Part shown: piece by piece, positions 9,101 to 17,358 of the stretch | How the letters are laid out: every line of letters begins with the position of its first letter | Position numbering within the stretch: the first letter of the stretch is position 1 | Source of the DNA: SG8-40 sp963792855 | GTDB taxonomy: Bacteria; Pseudomonadota; Gammaproteobacteria; Burkholderiales; Eutrophovitaceae | NCBI GenBank assembly: GCA_963792855.1 | Contig: CAWBXZ010000013.1 | Span: 124,001-188,000 of the forward strand | Reading direction: 5' to 3' | DNA length: 64,000 bases | Notes under the pieces: model-generated | The model's input: only the letters and a program-made list of their open reading frames with translations | Databases searched by the model: none | Told to the model about the DNA's origin: nothing | Made by a program: the position numbers and the translations under genes

Positions 9101-9397
9101 TTACTTCAATTCGAATTCGGTTACGTGAAAAACAACCCAGCGTGACTTGGTGCTGCGATTACTCAGGAATCCACTCAACTCGAGATCACGGCCAGTCGCA
9201 ACATGATCGAGTGATTTCGCCTTTTCACCGACGGCAACGCAGTCCAGCGAAAGCGTTACGTTACGCGGCTGCCCTGCTTCGCTTTGGCTTGAATCGTGAT
9301 CCACTGTAAATGACAACACTGCAATGCCTGCCGGCGTAAAACGCAACTGCTCTTTGGAGGCAATGCCCGCCCGCAGGATCAGTCGGTTATTCGCCAA
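9101..9397 (-). CDS. priB: primosomal replication protein N, PriB
   Basis: Single-stranded DNA-binding OB-fold protein that helps PriA reload the replisome. The 98-aa protein has LILRAGIASKEQLRFTPAG and the C-terminal VVFHVTEFELK. The start is a TTG at 9397, directly next to the rpsF stop (TGA then TTG), with an AGAGGCG-like ribosome site inside the end of rpsF. This tight spacing indicates coupling. PriB at this position supports a beta/gamma assignment. Confidence 0.95.
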   Translation of the reverse strand: MANNRLILRAGIASKEQLRFTPAGIAVLSFTVDHDSSQSEAGQPRNVTLSLDCVAVGEKAKSLDHVATGRDLELSGFLSNRSTKSRWVVFHVTEFELK

Positions 9398-9820
9398 TCA
9401 GCTGGACGCCTCTGCCTTTGCTTCTTCCGGCTCTTCGGTCTCGTCGTCCGATGCGGAGCCCTGAGAGGTTGGCGCTGCCTGTCCGACGATCTGCCTGGAT
9501 TTCTCTTCCTTCATCATTGCCGATGGTTCCGTAACGGCCTTGGTCATGATGACGGTCAGGTGACGCAGAACAGCGTCGTTGAACTTGAAAGCATGCGCCA
9601 GTTCGTCGAGAACGGCCTGATCGCACTCCACGTTCATCAGAACATAGTGTGCTTTGTGAACTTTCTGAATCGGATAAGCCAGTTGTCGCCGGCCCCAGTC
9701 TTCAACCCGGTGGACCTGCCCATTGCCGGCAGTCACCAGGGTCCGGTATCGCTCGATCATGGCCGAGACCTGCTCGCTCTGATCGGGATGAACGATGAAA
9801 ACGATTTCATAGTGCCGCAT
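9398..9820 (-). CDS. rpsF: 30S ribosomal protein S6
   Basis: The 140-aa protein begins MRHYEIVFIVHPDQSEQV and contains DWGRRQLAYPIQKVHKAHY, both diagnostic of S6, with an acidic C-terminal tail rich in E and A. ATG 9820 is preceded by AAGGAG at good spacing; an upstream in-frame start at 9847 is less likely. It is the first gene of the operon, behind the promoter at 9907-9934. Confidence 0.98.
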   Translation of the reverse strand: MRHYEIVFIVHPDQSEQVSAMIERYRTLVTAGNGQVHRVEDWGRRQLAYPIQKVHKAHYVLMNVECDQAVLDELAHAFKFNDAVLRHLTVIMTKAVTEPSAMMKEEKSRQIVGQAAPTSQGSASDDETEEPEEAKAEASS

Positions 9821-9906
9821 GCGCTTTGCTCCTTGTGGAATAAACACCCGTCAGTGGGCGAAAAGCCTCCCGGATTGCGGGTTCCGGTGAGGCAAGGAAG
9901 CGGCGG

Positions 9907-9934
9907 ATTATACCGAGTTTACGTTTGATATCAA
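9907..9934 (-). promoter_or_regulatory. sigma70 promoter of the rpsF operon
   Basis: On the reverse strand: -35 TTGATA (9929-9934), a 16-base spacer and a consensus -10 TATAAT (9907-9912), about 87 bases upstream of the rpsF start. Both hexamers are near perfect, as expected for a ribosomal protein operon. Confidence 0.85.
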
Positions 9935-10034
9935 GATGTTTTGCTGGATGTTTTTATCTCTTCCGGCACTCCCATCGCGGCACCCGCGGGTTGCGGATCG
10001 ACCATCCCGCGAATCGACCTGGAAGCGCAAAATT

Positions 10035-10736
10035 TCAGCTAAAACACAAAAGACCGGCCCGAATGCCCTCTTTCAGGCCAAAAGCATGCGCCAGTCCCGA
10101 AACACCGAAACCGAACACCAACGCGCCGCAAACGGTACGGAAAACCTGGCCCTGAAAGGCCTTTGCGGCGCGCCGCAGCAACAGGCCGGCAACCAGCAGG
10201 TTCGGCAACGTACCGAGGCCAAAAGCCAGCATCACCAGCGCACCGTTGCTTGCGCTGCCCGATAGCAAGGCCGTTGCGAGCACGCCATAAACCAGTCCGC
10301 ACGGAATCCATCCCCATAGGGCGCCGACCGCAAGCGCGCGCGGCAGTGTGTCGGCCGGAACAAAGTGTCGTGTCCATGGCTGCAAACGGCGCCAGAGAAA
10401 CCGTCCGGCCGATTCAAAGCGGGCGGCCAGCGGTGAAAGGCCGGCGAGATACAGTCCCAGTATCAGCAGCATGACGTTGGCAAGAACGTAAAGTCCCAGC
10501 TGTACCGGCAGTCCTCCCGAAAAAAGCAGGCCGAGACCGCCAACCGATCCGGCAATCGCGCCGGCGGCGCTGTAACTGGCGATACGTCCGCCGCTGTACG
10601 CAAGGTGCAGCAAAGGCTTGCCCCCGCCCGGCTGTGCCGACAGCGCGCCGACGATGCCCCCGCACATGCCGGCACAGTGGCCGCCTCCGAGCAAGCCGAC
10701 CACGAATACAGCGGCAAGGCTCAGGTCGGGAAGCAT
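10035..10736 (-). CDS. TauE/SafE-like (COG2836-type) membrane protein of the cbb3 assembly neighbourhood
   Basis: A 233-aa polytopic membrane protein with about six hydrophobic segments and the signature GGGHCAGMCGG near the N-terminus, plus GALWGWIPCGLVYG later. Relatives lie between ccoS and hemN in many proteobacteria and are annotated as sulfite exporter TauE/SafE family or as copper-related cbb3 maturation factors; the true substrate is unclear. The two-Cys motif HCAGMC suggests metal or thiol chemistry. ATG 10736 overlaps the hemN stop (TGATG), so it is translationally coupled to hemN. Confidence 0.85.
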   Translation of the reverse strand: MLPDLSLAAVFVVGLLGGGHCAGMCGGIVGALSAQPGGGKPLLHLAYSGGRIASYSAAGAIAGSVGGLGLLFSGGLPVQLGLYVLANVMLLILGLYLAGLSPLAARFESAGRFLWRRLQPWTRHFVPADTLPRALAVGALWGWIPCGLVYGVLATALLSGSASNGALVMLAFGLGTLPNLLVAGLLLRRAAKAFQGQVFRTVCGALVFGFGVSGLAHAFGLKEGIRAGLLCFS

Positions 10737-12127
10737 CACATGACTTTCGAATACGAAGCGCGCAAGCGTCCTTCGCGCAGGTAACGGTCAAACACCATGC
10801 ATATGGCGCGCACCAGATGACGGCCGCGTTCGGTAACGGAGATCCACTCCTCGTCGATTACGACCAGTCCCGCATCCACAAAAGGCGCGAGATCGTCGAG
10901 CTCGACCCTGAAGTAGTCCTGGAAATCGATCAGGTGCGCAATCTCGACAGCCTCGAACGACAGTTCGAAGTGACACATCAGCCCCTGGATTACGGCACGC
11001 CGGACAAGGTCGTCCGCGGTCAGTTCGATGCCTCGAAAGACTGGCAGGATATTCGCGTCCAGACGACCATAGTACTCGTCGAGAGTGCGCACGTTCTGGC
11101 TGTAGGTAGGCCCAAGCGCGCTGATCGACGAAACCCCCAGCCCCAGCAGATCACTGTCGGCATGCGTCGAGTAACCCTGAAAGTTGCGGTGCAGTCTGCC
11201 CTGGCGTTGCGCCACGGCAAGATCGTCATCCGGTTTGGCGAAATGGTCCATGCCGATGTGCAGGTAACCCGCTTGCGTGAGCCGGGTTACCGCCTGGCTG
11301 AAAATCTTCAACCGGGTATCAACATCGGGGAGCTCCGCCGCATTGATTCTGCGTTGCGGCTTGAATACATGGGGCAGGTGTGCGTAATTGTAAATGGCCA
11401 CCCTGTCCGGGGACAGCGCCATGATCTTGTCGAGCGTACGATCGAAAGAAACAACCGTCTGTTTGGGCAGGCCGTAGATGAGGTCGACGTTGACCGACCT
11501 GAAACCCGCAGCGCGCGCCTCACTCAGCACCCGCCCTGTCTGTTCTTCACTCTGAACGCGATTCACCGCGCTCTGTACGTCCGGATCGAAATCCTGCACG
11601 CCAACCGAAAGACGGGTGAATCCGAGCTCCGAAAGCAACGCGATCGTGCCTTCGCCTACGCTGCGCGGATCGACTTCAATCGAACATTCCAGTTCGGAAC
11701 TGCGATCGAAATGGTCGCATAACATCTGGGCAAGGTCGCGCATTTCGCTGTTGCTCAGGAAAGTGGGTGTGCCGCCACCCCAATGCACCTGCGCCACCGA
11801 GCGGTGATCCAGCAGCGCACTTTGCATCTTCACTTCCTTTTCGAGATATTTGAGGTACCTGGATGCCTTGCTGCGGTCCTTGGTCACGATCTTGTTACAG
11901 GCGCAGTAGTAACAGATCGTGCTGCAGAATGGCAAATGCAGGTACACCGACAGCGGGCGCCGAAATCCCCCGATGCGCCGCTTTGTCAGCCAGGAAGCGT
12001 GTTGCTCCGGGCCAAAGGCCTCGACGAAGCGATCCGCAGTGGGATACGAAGTGTAGCGCGGCCCTGCCGTGTCGAATTTCTTGAGTGCCTCGGTGTCCAC
12101 CAGAGGCGTCGGTAGTGGCTGAAGCAT
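10736..12127 (-). CDS. hemN: oxygen-independent coproporphyrinogen III dehydrogenase HemN
   Basis: Radical SAM enzyme that makes protoporphyrinogen for heme under low oxygen. The 463-aa protein has RYTSYPTADRF, the radical SAM cluster motif CSTICYYCAC (three Cys plus the adjacent Cys typical of HemN), GGGTPTFL and a HemN C-terminal domain. I chose ATG 12127; an in-frame TTG at 12139 adds four residues (MSKD) and cannot be excluded. It is divergent from fnr, as in many cbb3 loci. Confidence 0.95.
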   Translation of the reverse strand: MLQPLPTPLVDTEALKKFDTAGPRYTSYPTADRFVEAFGPEQHASWLTKRRIGGFRRPLSVYLHLPFCSTICYYCACNKIVTKDRSKASRYLKYLEKEVKMQSALLDHRSVAQVHWGGGTPTFLSNSEMRDLAQMLCDHFDRSSELECSIEVDPRSVGEGTIALLSELGFTRLSVGVQDFDPDVQSAVNRVQSEEQTGRVLSEARAAGFRSVNVDLIYGLPKQTVVSFDRTLDKIMALSPDRVAIYNYAHLPHVFKPQRRINAAELPDVDTRLKIFSQAVTRLTQAGYLHIGMDHFAKPDDDLAVAQRQGRLHRNFQGYSTHADSDLLGLGVSSISALGPTYSQNVRTLDEYYGRLDANILPVFRGIELTADDLVRRAVIQGLMCHFELSFEAVEIAHLIDFQDYFRVELDDLAPFVDAGLVVIDEEWISVTERGRHLVRAICMVFDRYLREGRLRASYSKVM

Positions 12128-12582
12128 ATCCTTGCTCAAGGCCTGTGCCTGACAACGTAAACGGGAAACACTTTATCGCGAAGGCCCCGGCCCTTGGGTT
12201 GACGAACATCAAAGCTTGCGCCGGCAGGTGCCCGGCCCAAGGGCCAGAAACCGCCTCGTGACAGCGAAAATCCGCTTTTCGGCTATCCGCGTGCAGCAAA
12301 TCCCCGGGGCAGGCGCACAACCTTGCCGGCGAGGCCGGCGGAGCCACCCCGCCGCGCCGCCACGCGATGTCCTATGCGCCGCAGCATCGGGGTGTAGAAT
12401 GGGATTTGTTGGGGTGTGGATAACACACGGTCGGCAGCTTCTCGAAAGGGGGCAAGCGTGAGATCTTCCCTGGGCTTGCTCCGGCAAGGCTGCCGGGTGG
12501 CTTTTGTTGCTTCGCTTGATGAAACTCAAATGAAAAATCTCGATTTCCGGCCGTTCGGCGGTGTTCTCCGGGGCGATACGCA
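12128..12582. other. divergent hemN-fnr intergenic region
   Basis: 455 bases with no credible gene. It holds an FNR-type site next to fnr (12516-12529), a perfect inverted repeat GTGTG-GATAA-CACAC at 12414-12428, a TAGAAT hexamer at 12395-12400 that could be a -10 for fnr, and a GC-rich hairpin (GCCGGC-GAG-GCCGGC, 12325-12339). No FNR site is apparent close to hemN. Confidence 0.5.
12516..12529. promoter_or_regulatory. FNR-type binding site upstream of fnr
   Basis: TTGAT-GAAA-CTCAA matches the FNR consensus TTGAT-N4-ATCAA at nine of ten positions. Its centre is about 60 bases before the fnr start. This placement suggests autoregulation; whether activating or repressing cannot be decided without the transcription start. 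Confidence 0.65.
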
Positions 12583-13323
12583 ATGACGGGACTGAACGCC
12601 GTCCCGAAACTGGACCCGGAGTCGATCAGGAGCGCCTGTTCCAAGTGCAACCTGCGCGAATTGTGCCTGCCCAGTGGCCTTTCCGGTGAGGAGATCGACC
12701 AGCTCGACAGTCTGATCCGCGTACGCCGTTTCTACCGAAAGGGAGAGCATGCCTACCACGCCGGCGATCAGTTCGACTCGCTTTATGCCGTGCGCGCCGG
12801 ATTTTTCAAAACCAACCTGCTGAATGAAGACGGTCGCGATCAGGTGACGGGTTTCCACATGGCCGGTGAACTGATGGGCCTGGACGGCATCAGCACGGAC
12901 CGTCACACCTGTGACTCCGTTGCGTTGGAAGACAGCGAAGTGTGCGTTATTCCGTTTGCCCGCCTCGAAGAGCTCTCGCGCGAGGCGCCCTCGCTACAGC
13001 GGCATCTTCACAAGATCATGAGCCGGGAAATCGTCAGCGACCAGAGCGTGATGATGCTGCTGGGCAGCATGCGCGCCGAGGAACGCCTCGCTGCGTTCCT
13101 GCTTAATCTGTCGCAACGCATGACCGCCCGGGGATATTCGCCGTCGGAGTTCTACCTGCGCATGACACGGGAAGAGATTGGCAGCTACCTGGGATTGAAG
13201 CTTGAGACTGTCAGCCGTGTCTTTTCGCGCTTCCAGAGCGATGGCCTCGTCGCGGTTCAGCAAAAGCATATTCGCATTCTCGACATCCCCAAACTGCGCG
13301 CGATCGTCGGTCAGACTTGCTGA
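12583..13323 (+). CDS. fnr: FNR-type oxygen-sensing transcription regulator
   Basis: Crp/Fnr family regulator that senses oxygen with a [4Fe-4S] cluster and activates anaerobic and microaerobic genes. The 246-aa protein has cluster cysteines at 19, 22 and 28 (CSKCNLRELC) and a fourth at 120 aligning with E. coli Cys122. Other family features are the cyclic-nucleotide-like beta roll (DQVTGFHMAGELMGLDGI), RAEERLAAFLLNLSQR and the helix-turn-helix with ETVSRVFSRFQ. The conserved E-SR recognition residues predict TTGAT-N4-ATCAA sites, which occur at several places in this window. Confidence 0.96.
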   Translation: MTGLNAVPKLDPESIRSACSKCNLRELCLPSGLSGEEIDQLDSLIRVRRFYRKGEHAYHAGDQFDSLYAVRAGFFKTNLLNEDGRDQVTGFHMAGELMGLDGISTDRHTCDSVALEDSEVCVIPFARLEELSREAPSLQRHLHKIMSREIVSDQSVMMLLGSMRAEERLAAFLLNLSQRMTARGYSPSEFYLRMTREEIGSYLGLKLETVSRVFSRFQSDGLVAVQQKHIRILDIPKLRAIVGQTC

Positions 13324-13412
13324 CAGACGAGACTGGCGGATCTTGTTTTCTGACCGGCCGTTGCTTTTCCAGACGTTTTTCCGGCATACCACCGGCATGC
13401 CGCACGCGTCAC

Positions 13413-13634
13413 TCAGGTCCGGGACGTTTCGGCTTCCGGAACGCCGGCTTTCCTGAGGAAAGTTTCCATCAGGCACCATCTCGTCAGCCCGCTTTGAAGC
13501 AGGTTTGCACCGACAAATACGGTAAACCAGAGCCAGTAGCTGGAAACATAAACGGGGCTTGCCGGTGCTCCCAGGGCCACTGAAATCAGTACGAAAAGCC
13601 CTGCGATCACACGCACGGCACGATTGATTGTCAT
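13413..13634 (-). CDS. DUF2892-like small inner-membrane protein
   Basis: 73 aa with two hydrophobic helices (AVRVIAGLFVLISVALG and YWLWFTVFVGANLLQSGLT). The N-terminal NRAVRVIAG resembles DUF2892 proteins, which often occur alone or fused to rhodanese domains (YgaP-like). ATG 13634 follows GGAGG. It converges on fnr and lies ahead of the RND gene on the same strand. A second DUF2892 protein lies at 63320-63523. No specific function is established. Confidence 0.7.
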   Translation of the reverse strand: MTINRAVRVIAGLFVLISVALGAPASPVYVSSYWLWFTVFVGANLLQSGLTRWCLMETFLRKAGVPEAETSRT

Positions 13635-13748
13635 TGCTGCATCCTCCGTCGTCGAGCAAGCCGCGATCGCATTGCGTCACTGACCTGCGATTGTGTCCAA
13701 TGTCTTGGAGATGGGTGCTGTCCGGGCCGTTTCAACACCACTTCCCGG

Positions 13749-16700
13749 TTATTCTCCGCGCCCAACCGTTGCCGCGTAATACAGTACGGGAATCACGACC
13801 AGCGTTAACAGAGTCGATACCAGTATCCCGGAAATCAGCGAAACGGCCAGTCCGTTGAAAATCGGATCGTCCAGAATGAAGAACGCGCCCAGCATTGCAG
13901 CAAGCCCCGTCAGCACGATGGGCTTGGAACGCGCACTCGCGGCGCTCACCACCGCCTCCTGCAGTGCCATTCCCTTTGCCGTTTGCTGGTTGACGAAATC
14001 GACCAACAGAATGGAGTTGCGCACGATGATACCGGCCAGCGCGATCATTCCGATCATTGACGTCGCGGTAAACTGCGCACCGAGCAGGGCGTGCCCGGGC
14101 ATGATGCCGATGATGGTCAGCGGTATGGGTGCCATGATGATCAACGGCGTGAGATAGGAACCGAACTGCGCCACCACCAGCAAATAGATGAGGATCAGGC
14201 CGACGGCATAGGCGATTCCCATGTCACGGAAGGTCTCGTAGGTGACTTTCCACTCGCCATCCCACTTCATCGAGTATTCACGATAACGGTCGCGCGGCAC
14301 CGTGATGAAATACTCGGCGAGCTTGCCACCCTGCTCGAGGCTGACGCCGGCGATCTCGCCGCGCATGTCGAACATGCCGTAGAGCGGACTGTCGAGTTTG
14401 CCTGCCATGTCGCCGACAACGTAAACAACGGGCAGCAGGTCCTTGTGATGAATCGTTTGCTCTCGTTGCGTCCGGTACGCCTGCGTCAGTTCCGAAAGCG
14501 GAACCAGATCGCCTCGCTGCGAGCGCACTGCCAGTTTCAATAACTGATCCAGAGAACCCGCCCGCTCGGGAGGCAAGCCCACCCGCACCGGAATTTCGTA
14601 TTTCGCGTTACCACTGTGAATCGGTGTGACGTATTCGCCACTCAGGCCCATGCGCATGGTTTCGACGATGTCGCTTTGTGCAACACCGGCAAGTGCGGCC
14701 TTCGTCTTCAGCACCCGCACCATGGTTTGCGGCGCGGGCTCGTCGACCGTATCGTCGACAGCGACGATATCAGACGTTCCCTCGAACACCTGTCGAACAC
14801 GCTTCGCAACCTGCAATTGCCCTGCATAGTCGGGCCCGTAGATTTCCGCGACGATAGGCGACAAAACCGGCGGCCCCGGCGGAACCTCAACCACCTTGAC
14901 CGCTGCCCCGTGTTTCCGGGCGATGTCCTCGATGGCCGGACGCGCCGCCTGTGCGATCGCGTGGCTCTTGCGCTCTCGCACATGTTTCTCGACAAGGTTC
15001 ACCTGTATGTCGCCAAGCTCCGGGCTTTCACGCAGGTAATACTGTCGCACCAGGCCATTGAAATTGATCGGGCTCGACGTGCCGGCATAAGCCTGGTAGT
15101 CGGTCACTTCCGGCACCGTTTGCAGATACGCTCCGAGGTCGCGCAGCACGGCTGCCGTTTGCTCCACCGGAGTGCCTACCGGCATGTCGACGACCACCTG
15201 AAACTCGGACTTGTTGTCGAAAGGCAGCATTTTCAGCACGACCAGTTTGACGAGCGCGAGCGACACGGCGGCCCCGATGGCAATCAGTATCGCCAGCAGC
15301 AACATCCAGCGACGCGAGCGGCCGGCTCCGCGATTCAGAAACGGCGTCAATGCAGCACCGAAAAACCGCTCGAGTCGTGCGTCCATGGCGCTTGGACCGG
15401 AAGCATGCTGCCCGTGATCCGCGAGCAGCTTGAGCGCAAGCCAGGGTGTCACCACGAATGCAATCGCCAGCGAGATCGCCATGCCCATGCTCGCATTGAT
15501 CGGGATCGGGCTCATGTAAGGCCCCATCAGGCCGGTGACAAACGCCATCGGCAGCAACGCGGCGATTACTGTGAAAGTCGCCAGGATAGTCGGCCCGCCG
15601 ACCTCGTCCACTGCGTCGGGAATGATGTCACGCAATCCGCCGCCCGCGGAGCCGCGACGGCGATGAATGTTCTCGACCACGACGATGGCGTCATCGACCA
15701 GTATGCCAATCGAAAAAATCAGGGCGAACAGCGATACCCTGTTCAGAGTAAAGCCCCATGCCCAGGACGCAAACAGTGTTGCCGCAAGGGTCAGAACAAC
15801 CGCTATGCCGACAATTACGGCTTCACGCCAGCCCAGCGCGAAAAACACCAGCGCAATGACTGAAATGGTGGCAAAAACGAGCTTCTGTATCAGCTTCATT
15901 GCCTTGTCATTGGCGGTTGCGCCGTAATTGCGGGTGACCGTCACCTCGACCCCGTCGGGAATGATCGTGCCCTTCAGCAGACCGACTTGCTCGATCACGC
16001 GTTCGGCAACATCCACCGCGTTCTCGCCCGGTTTCTTCGAGACGGCAATGGTTACGGCCGGGTGTTCGCCCGGAATATGAACATCCTTGTGCGCAGCTTG
16101 GGGCCCACTGCCGAACCACGCATAGCGAGACGGCTGGTCCGGGCCGTCTTCAACACGCGCGACATCGTCGATGAAAATCGGGCGCGCGCCCTGCACTCCG
16201 ACCACCAGTTGCCTTACGTCCGCGGCGCTCGCCAGATAAGATCCCGTGCGGACCAGCACTTCCTGGTTGTCATGCGTCAGGCTTCCTGCTGGCTGCGACG
16301 CGTTTGAAACCTGTAGTGCCACTGCAACATCATGAGTGCTGATATCGAACGCAGCCATGCGTTCCGGGTCGAGCAACACGCGAACAACGTGACCCGGACC
16401 GCCAAGGGTATAGACGTCCCGCGTGCCGGAAACGCGCTTGAGTTCGACTTCAACCGAGTGCCCCACCCGTTCGAGTTCGAACGCGCCGCGCTGTGGATCG
16501 GCGGTCCACAGCGTCAATGTAACCACCGGCACATCGTCGATGCCGACGGGCTTTATGACCGGTTGACCGACGCCCAGTTGTGGCGACACCCAGTCACTGT
16601 GCGCGTTTATCGTTTCGAACAGGCGGACCACCGCCGTTTCGTGCGCCACGCCCACCTCGAATTGCGCGGTCAGCACCGCCATGCCGGGCCTGGAGACCGA

Positions 16701-16952
16701 GTAAACGTGGTCGATGCCCGACATACGCGACAGCACCTGCTCGGCCGGCGTTGCGACCAGGCTTTCCACGTCTCGCGCAGCCGCACCCGGAAACGGGATG
16801 AAGACGTTTGCCATCGTCACGTTGATCTGCGGCTCTTCCTCCCGCGGCGTGACCAATACGGCAAACAAGCCGAGCAACACAGCCAGCACGGCGATCAGCG
16901 GCGTGAGCCTGTTGTCGAGAAAGTACGCTGAGATGCGCCCGGAAATACCCAT
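13749..16952 (-). CDS. RND efflux pump permease subunit (AcrB/CzcA superfamily)
   Basis: A 1067-aa inner-membrane proton antiporter. It has TM1 at the N-terminus (TPLIAVLAVLLGLFAVLV), large periplasmic loops, the TM4 proton-relay signature SIGILVDDAIVVVENI with the paired Asp, and a TM10-12 block (GMIALAGIIVRNSILLVDF). The sequence is closer to the multi-substrate AcrB-like branch seen in environmental proteobacteria than to classic CzcA. It is the last gene of an operon with a membrane-fusion protein, sulfide:quinone oxidoreductase and a small exported protein; no outer-membrane TolC partner is encoded nearby. The substrate is unknown; the context suggests a sulfur-related or metal compound. 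Confidence 0.9.
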   Translation of the reverse strand: MGISGRISAYFLDNRLTPLIAVLAVLLGLFAVLVTPREEEPQINVTMANVFIPFPGAAARDVESLVATPAEQVLSRMSGIDHVYSVSRPGMAVLTAQFEVGVAHETAVVRLFETINAHSDWVSPQLGVGQPVIKPVGIDDVPVVTLTLWTADPQRGAFELERVGHSVEVELKRVSGTRDVYTLGGPGHVVRVLLDPERMAAFDISTHDVAVALQVSNASQPAGSLTHDNQEVLVRTGSYLASAADVRQLVVGVQGARPIFIDDVARVEDGPDQPSRYAWFGSGPQAAHKDVHIPGEHPAVTIAVSKKPGENAVDVAERVIEQVGLLKGTIIPDGVEVTVTRNYGATANDKAMKLIQKLVFATISVIALVFFALGWREAVIVGIAVVLTLAATLFASWAWGFTLNRVSLFALIFSIGILVDDAIVVVENIHRRRGSAGGGLRDIIPDAVDEVGGPTILATFTVIAALLPMAFVTGLMGPYMSPIPINASMGMAISLAIAFVVTPWLALKLLADHGQHASGPSAMDARLERFFGAALTPFLNRGAGRSRRWMLLLAILIAIGAAVSLALVKLVVLKMLPFDNKSEFQVVVDMPVGTPVEQTAAVLRDLGAYLQTVPEVTDYQAYAGTSSPINFNGLVRQYYLRESPELGDIQVNLVEKHVRERKSHAIAQAARPAIEDIARKHGAAVKVVEVPPGPPVLSPIVAEIYGPDYAGQLQVAKRVRQVFEGTSDIVAVDDTVDEPAPQTMVRVLKTKAALAGVAQSDIVETMRMGLSGEYVTPIHSGNAKYEIPVRVGLPPERAGSLDQLLKLAVRSQRGDLVPLSELTQAYRTQREQTIHHKDLLPVVYVVGDMAGKLDSPLYGMFDMRGEIAGVSLEQGGKLAEYFITVPRDRYREYSMKWDGEWKVTYETFRDMGIAYAVGLILIYLLVVAQFGSYLTPLIIMAPIPLTIIGIMPGHALLGAQFTATSMIGMIALAGIIVRNSILLVDFVNQQTAKGMALQEAVVSAASARSKPIVLTGLAAMLGAFFILDDPIFNGLAVSLISGILVSTLLTLVVIPVLYYAATVGRGE

Positions 16953-17029
16953 GATTCAGATGCCGCCTGCGAGATGCAGAGTACCCGTTGTCATTGTCTG
17001 TACGTTAGCGGCCATTGCTGTGTCGGCGC

Positions 17030-17341
17030 TCAGCGCTTCGGCCCGCCACCGCCTTGCCCCTGCTTGCCTGACGGACCCGCGGGCGGCGTGTTGCCTTTCT
17101 GCTTCGTCTGTTCCTGCATCTTGCGCTGGTGTTCGTGCCGGATGCGCTGTCGCTCCTCTTCACTGCCGGCCTCACGCATCCGCCGCTCGTACTCGAGCCG
17201 CTCGTTTTCGCGGATCTCGGATTGCAACCGTTCCTGTTGCGGGTCCTGGCTATTGCCCTGTCCCTGCTGGGCGAGCGCGCTACCGGTTGCCAATGCGAGT
17301 GCCAGAAAAATCCCCGTCAAAAGAGAATGTTTGAACCACAT
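17030..17341 (-). CDS. small exported, charged helical protein in the SQR-RND operon
   Basis: 103 aa with a signal peptide (HSLLTGIFLALALATGSALAQ) followed by a Q/E/R-rich helical segment and a Gly/Lys tail. The stretch EEERQRIRHEHQRKMQE resembles AERRRLYNEHQQQMQE in the Met-rich periplasmic protein at 45453-45881. ATG 17341 has AGGAAGGA upstream. An alternative ATG at 17362 overlaps the SQR stop (ATGA) and would add seven residues. I do not recognise a named family; a periplasmic accessory role to the pump is a guess from position. Confidence 0.7.
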   Translation of the reverse strand: MWFKHSLLTGIFLALALATGSALAQQGQGNSQDPQQERLQSEIRENERLEYERRMREAGSEEERQRIRHEHQRKMQEQTKQKGNTPPAGPSGKQGQGGGGPKR

Positions 17342-17358
17342 ATTCGTCGTTTCCTTCC

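Noticed and set aside
14616..15863. Long plus-strand open frame of about 415 codons opposite the RND gene
   Set aside because: It lies antisense to a well-supported permease gene, has Arg/His-rich composition with no family motif, and results from the codon bias of a GC-rich gene.
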